A stretch of DNA of 64,000 nt from Balaenoptera acutorostrata (Eukaryota; Chordata; Mammalia; Artiodactyla; Balaenopteridae). Below the pieces are notes generated by a model, which did no database searches, was not told the DNA's origin, and saw only the letters and a program-made list of their open reading frames with translations. The first letter of the stretch is position 1. The number at the start of each line of letters is the position of its first letter. A program made the translations under genes and the position numbers. Location of the stretch: contig NC_080072.1 in assembly GCF_949987535.1 (NCBI RefSeq), forward strand, positions 53,450,356 through 53,514,355, in the 5' to 3' direction. Shown here one piece after another: positions 62,175 through 64,000 of the stretch.

Positions 62175-62666
62175 AAAGATATATGCACCCCTTTGTTCAT
62201 TGCAGCATTATTTACAATAGCCAAGGTATGGAAACAAGCTAAGTGCCCATCAATGGATGAATGGATAAAGAAGATGTAAGAGAGATATATATATTCATAT
62301 ATATATGTATATATATGAATACTACTCAAACATAAAAAAGATGAAATCTTGCCATTTGTGACAACATGGATAGACCTTGAGGGTATTATGCTAAGTGAAA
62401 TAAGTCACATGGAGAAAGACAAATACTGTATGATTTCATTCATACATAGAATATTTTTTAAAAACTCAAAACAAAATAAATGAACAAACCAAAACAGACA
62501 AAAACAAAGTCATAGATATAGAGAACAGAGTAGTGGTTACCAAAGGCGAAGGAGCAGAGGGCAAAATGGATAAAGGGAATCACCTTCTATGGTGACAGAG
62601 GAAATGCTCTGAGCACGCTGTGAGGTATACAGAAATAGAAATGTAATGCTGTACACTTGAAATTTA

Positions 62667-62782
62667 TTTATTTATTTTTAAATTTTTATTGGAGTATAGT
62701 TGCTTTACAACGTTGTGTTAGTTTCTACTGTACAGCAAAGTGAATCAGCTATATGTATACACATATCCCCTCTTTTTTGGAT
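62667..62782 (-). mobile_element. L1 3' end inserted in antisense into another L1
   Basis: A 116-nt reverse L1 3' end (TATTGGAGTATAGTTGCTTT; AGTTTCTACTGTACAGCAAA) is flanked by TTGAAATTTA at 62657-62666 and 62783-62792, dividing the last part of the L1 that starts at 60640. Confidence 0.88.
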
Positions 62783-62836
62783 TTGAAATTTATATAATGT
62801 TATAAACCAATGCTCCCTCAATAAAAAATAAATCTA

Positions 62837-63185
62837 GGGACTTCCCTGGTAACGCAGTGGTTAAGAATCCACCTGCCAATGCAGGGGACACAGGTTTGAG
62901 CCCTGGTAGGGGAAGATCTCACATGCCGTGGAGCAACTAAGCCCATGTGCCACAACTACTGAGCCTGCGCCCTAGAGCCTGCGAGCCACAACTACTGAGC
63001 CCGCGTGCCACAACTACTGAAGCCTGCGTGCCTAGAGCCCGTGCTCCGCAGCAAGAGAAGCCACCGCAATGAGAAACCCATGCACCACAACGAAGAGTAG
63101 CCCCTGCTTGCCACAACTAGAAAAGCCCGCGCAGCAACAAAGACCCAACACAGACAAAAATAAATAAATAAATAAAATTTTTTAA
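62837..63185 (+). mobile_element. CHR SINE, long variant
   Basis: AAATCTA is repeated at 62830 and 63186; full-length with an AAAT tail. Confidence 0.92.
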
Positions 63186-63192
63186 AAATCTA

Positions 63193-64000
63193 AAAAACTC
63201 TCAAAATTAAAAAATGTAATTGAATTTTTTAAAGTACTGAGGTGCTTCATGCCAGACCACAATGATCTTTCCTCCTCCACGACTCCTTTAATTCTTATAG
63301 TTTGCACCAGTCCTTCATTAAGCATTAACCACATGCTACCTTCTATTGTTATTAAACTTCTTTTAGAAAACTAAATATTTTTGAGTATTTATTAAACACC
63401 CTAATTTATTTATACTTCATAATAGCGCTATGACGTAGATATTATTATCTTCATTTAAAGTTTAGGGAATAAGGGAATCAGTCACAGAGCCAACAAGAGA
63501 TGGGAATCACTTAAATCAGGATATTTACTGTTATCCTTGACCTTTTCTTCTTCCGTATCATTCATATGTAATCAGTCATCAAACCCTGTGAAAGCTATCT
63601 CTTTAACATCTCTCTGTTACAATTAGCTCCATTTTCACCGTTACCACTATTAAGATAACCTGAATGAATGTATGCCTTAATACTCCTACCACAGGCCCAT
63701 TTCAGCATGGCACCACAGTCCAAAGAAACACAAAAATGTCACTCTCGCCACTCCACAATGTTCTCCAATAGAGAGTCTCATTACACCTACAGTCAAAATC
63801 AATCTGAGGAATTTGTCAAAAATAAAGATTATGGAACCCCAAGCTGAAACTACTGAGTCAAAATCTCTGAAGGTGTGGCCTAGGAAACTGATTTTTAACA
63901 GGTGTAACAAGTGGACTTTTATGCACCCTAAGTTTGAGAATCAGTATGCTACTCCATACTTTCTTTGTGTCCTAGTTTATCAATTAGATCATAAGCTATC
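63193..64000. other. Intergenic right end
   Basis: Apart from a MIR fragment near 63380-63510 nothing is recognised up to the window edge. Confidence 0.5.
63380..63510 (-). mobile_element. MIR fragment
   Basis: ACTTCATAATAGCGCTATGA CG and the following segment with AGTCACAGAGCC resemble a reverse MIR. Confidence 0.6.

Larger units (their letters stand above)
60640..62656 (+). mobile_element. L1 ORF2 C-terminal region and 3' part, split by two SINEs
   Basis: Plus-strand L1: the ORF2 C-terminal sequence around GGACTACATCAAACTAAAAA and CTTCTGCACAGCAAAAG, then ATGAGATATCATCTCACAAC and CACCTCTGGGTATTTATCCA, and finally the 3' part (AAGACAAATACTGTATGATT). CHR SINEs interrupt it at 61018-61357 and 61853-62174. 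No intact frame remains. Confidence 0.92.

Noticed and set aside
53861..64000. A neighbouring gene such as MRPL48, which lies upstream of RAB6A in human
   Set aside because: No exon with recognisable coding sequence is visible. In human the gap is large, so the neighbour is probably beyond the right edge.

Overview
This is mammalian nuclear DNA, most probably from a whale or dolphin. About 43 copies of a tRNA-derived SINE of the CHR family fill it, together with L1 LINE debris. I see none of the ruminant Bov-B/Bov-tA elements and no Alu or B1. The only functional gene I can support is RAB6A, on the minus strand, with the start codon at 50745 and the gene running off the left edge. RAB6A encodes the Golgi small GTPase Rab6A.

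Layout of RAB6A, read right to left: a CpG-island promoter and 5' UTR (about 50010-51620); coding exon 1 (50676-50745); a 33-kb intron 1; exon 2 (17576-17634); intron 2 of 11.3 kb; exon 3 (6246-6299); two alternative, mutually exclusive versions of exon 4 (4721-4826, encoding the I62/A87/A88 or RAB6A' form, and 4549-4654, encoding the V62/T87/V88 form), separated by only 66 nt; and exon 5 (2619-2730). All junctions are GT-AG and the reading frame is continuous for residues 1-134 of about 208. The C-terminal exons (hypervariable tail and prenylated CSC end) and the 3' UTR lie left of position 1.

Intron 1 contains an intronless, broken copy of CRYZ (zeta-crystallin/quinone oxidoreductase; about 22925-24400, minus), later split by a CHR SINE. 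It also holds a twice-interrupted L1 region, an inverted-looking L1 (20428-22240), an MLT1/MST-type LTR (36748-37177) and a small retrocopied 3' end of an unidentified mRNA (40792-41055) with a 16-nt target-site duplication. Intron 2 holds an L1 carrying two SINEs and a probable solitary LTR. From 51.7 kb to the right end is intergenic DNA with SINEs, L1, MIR and L2; I find no exon there.

The most informative biology is the duplicated exon 4: same length, same phase, 32/35 residues identical but only 77/106 nucleotides identical, with a gap too short to splice comfortably. Around it the window is a good record of L1-driven retroposition: nested insertions, a SINE with a 3' transduction, tail-only insertions and repeatedly used target sites.
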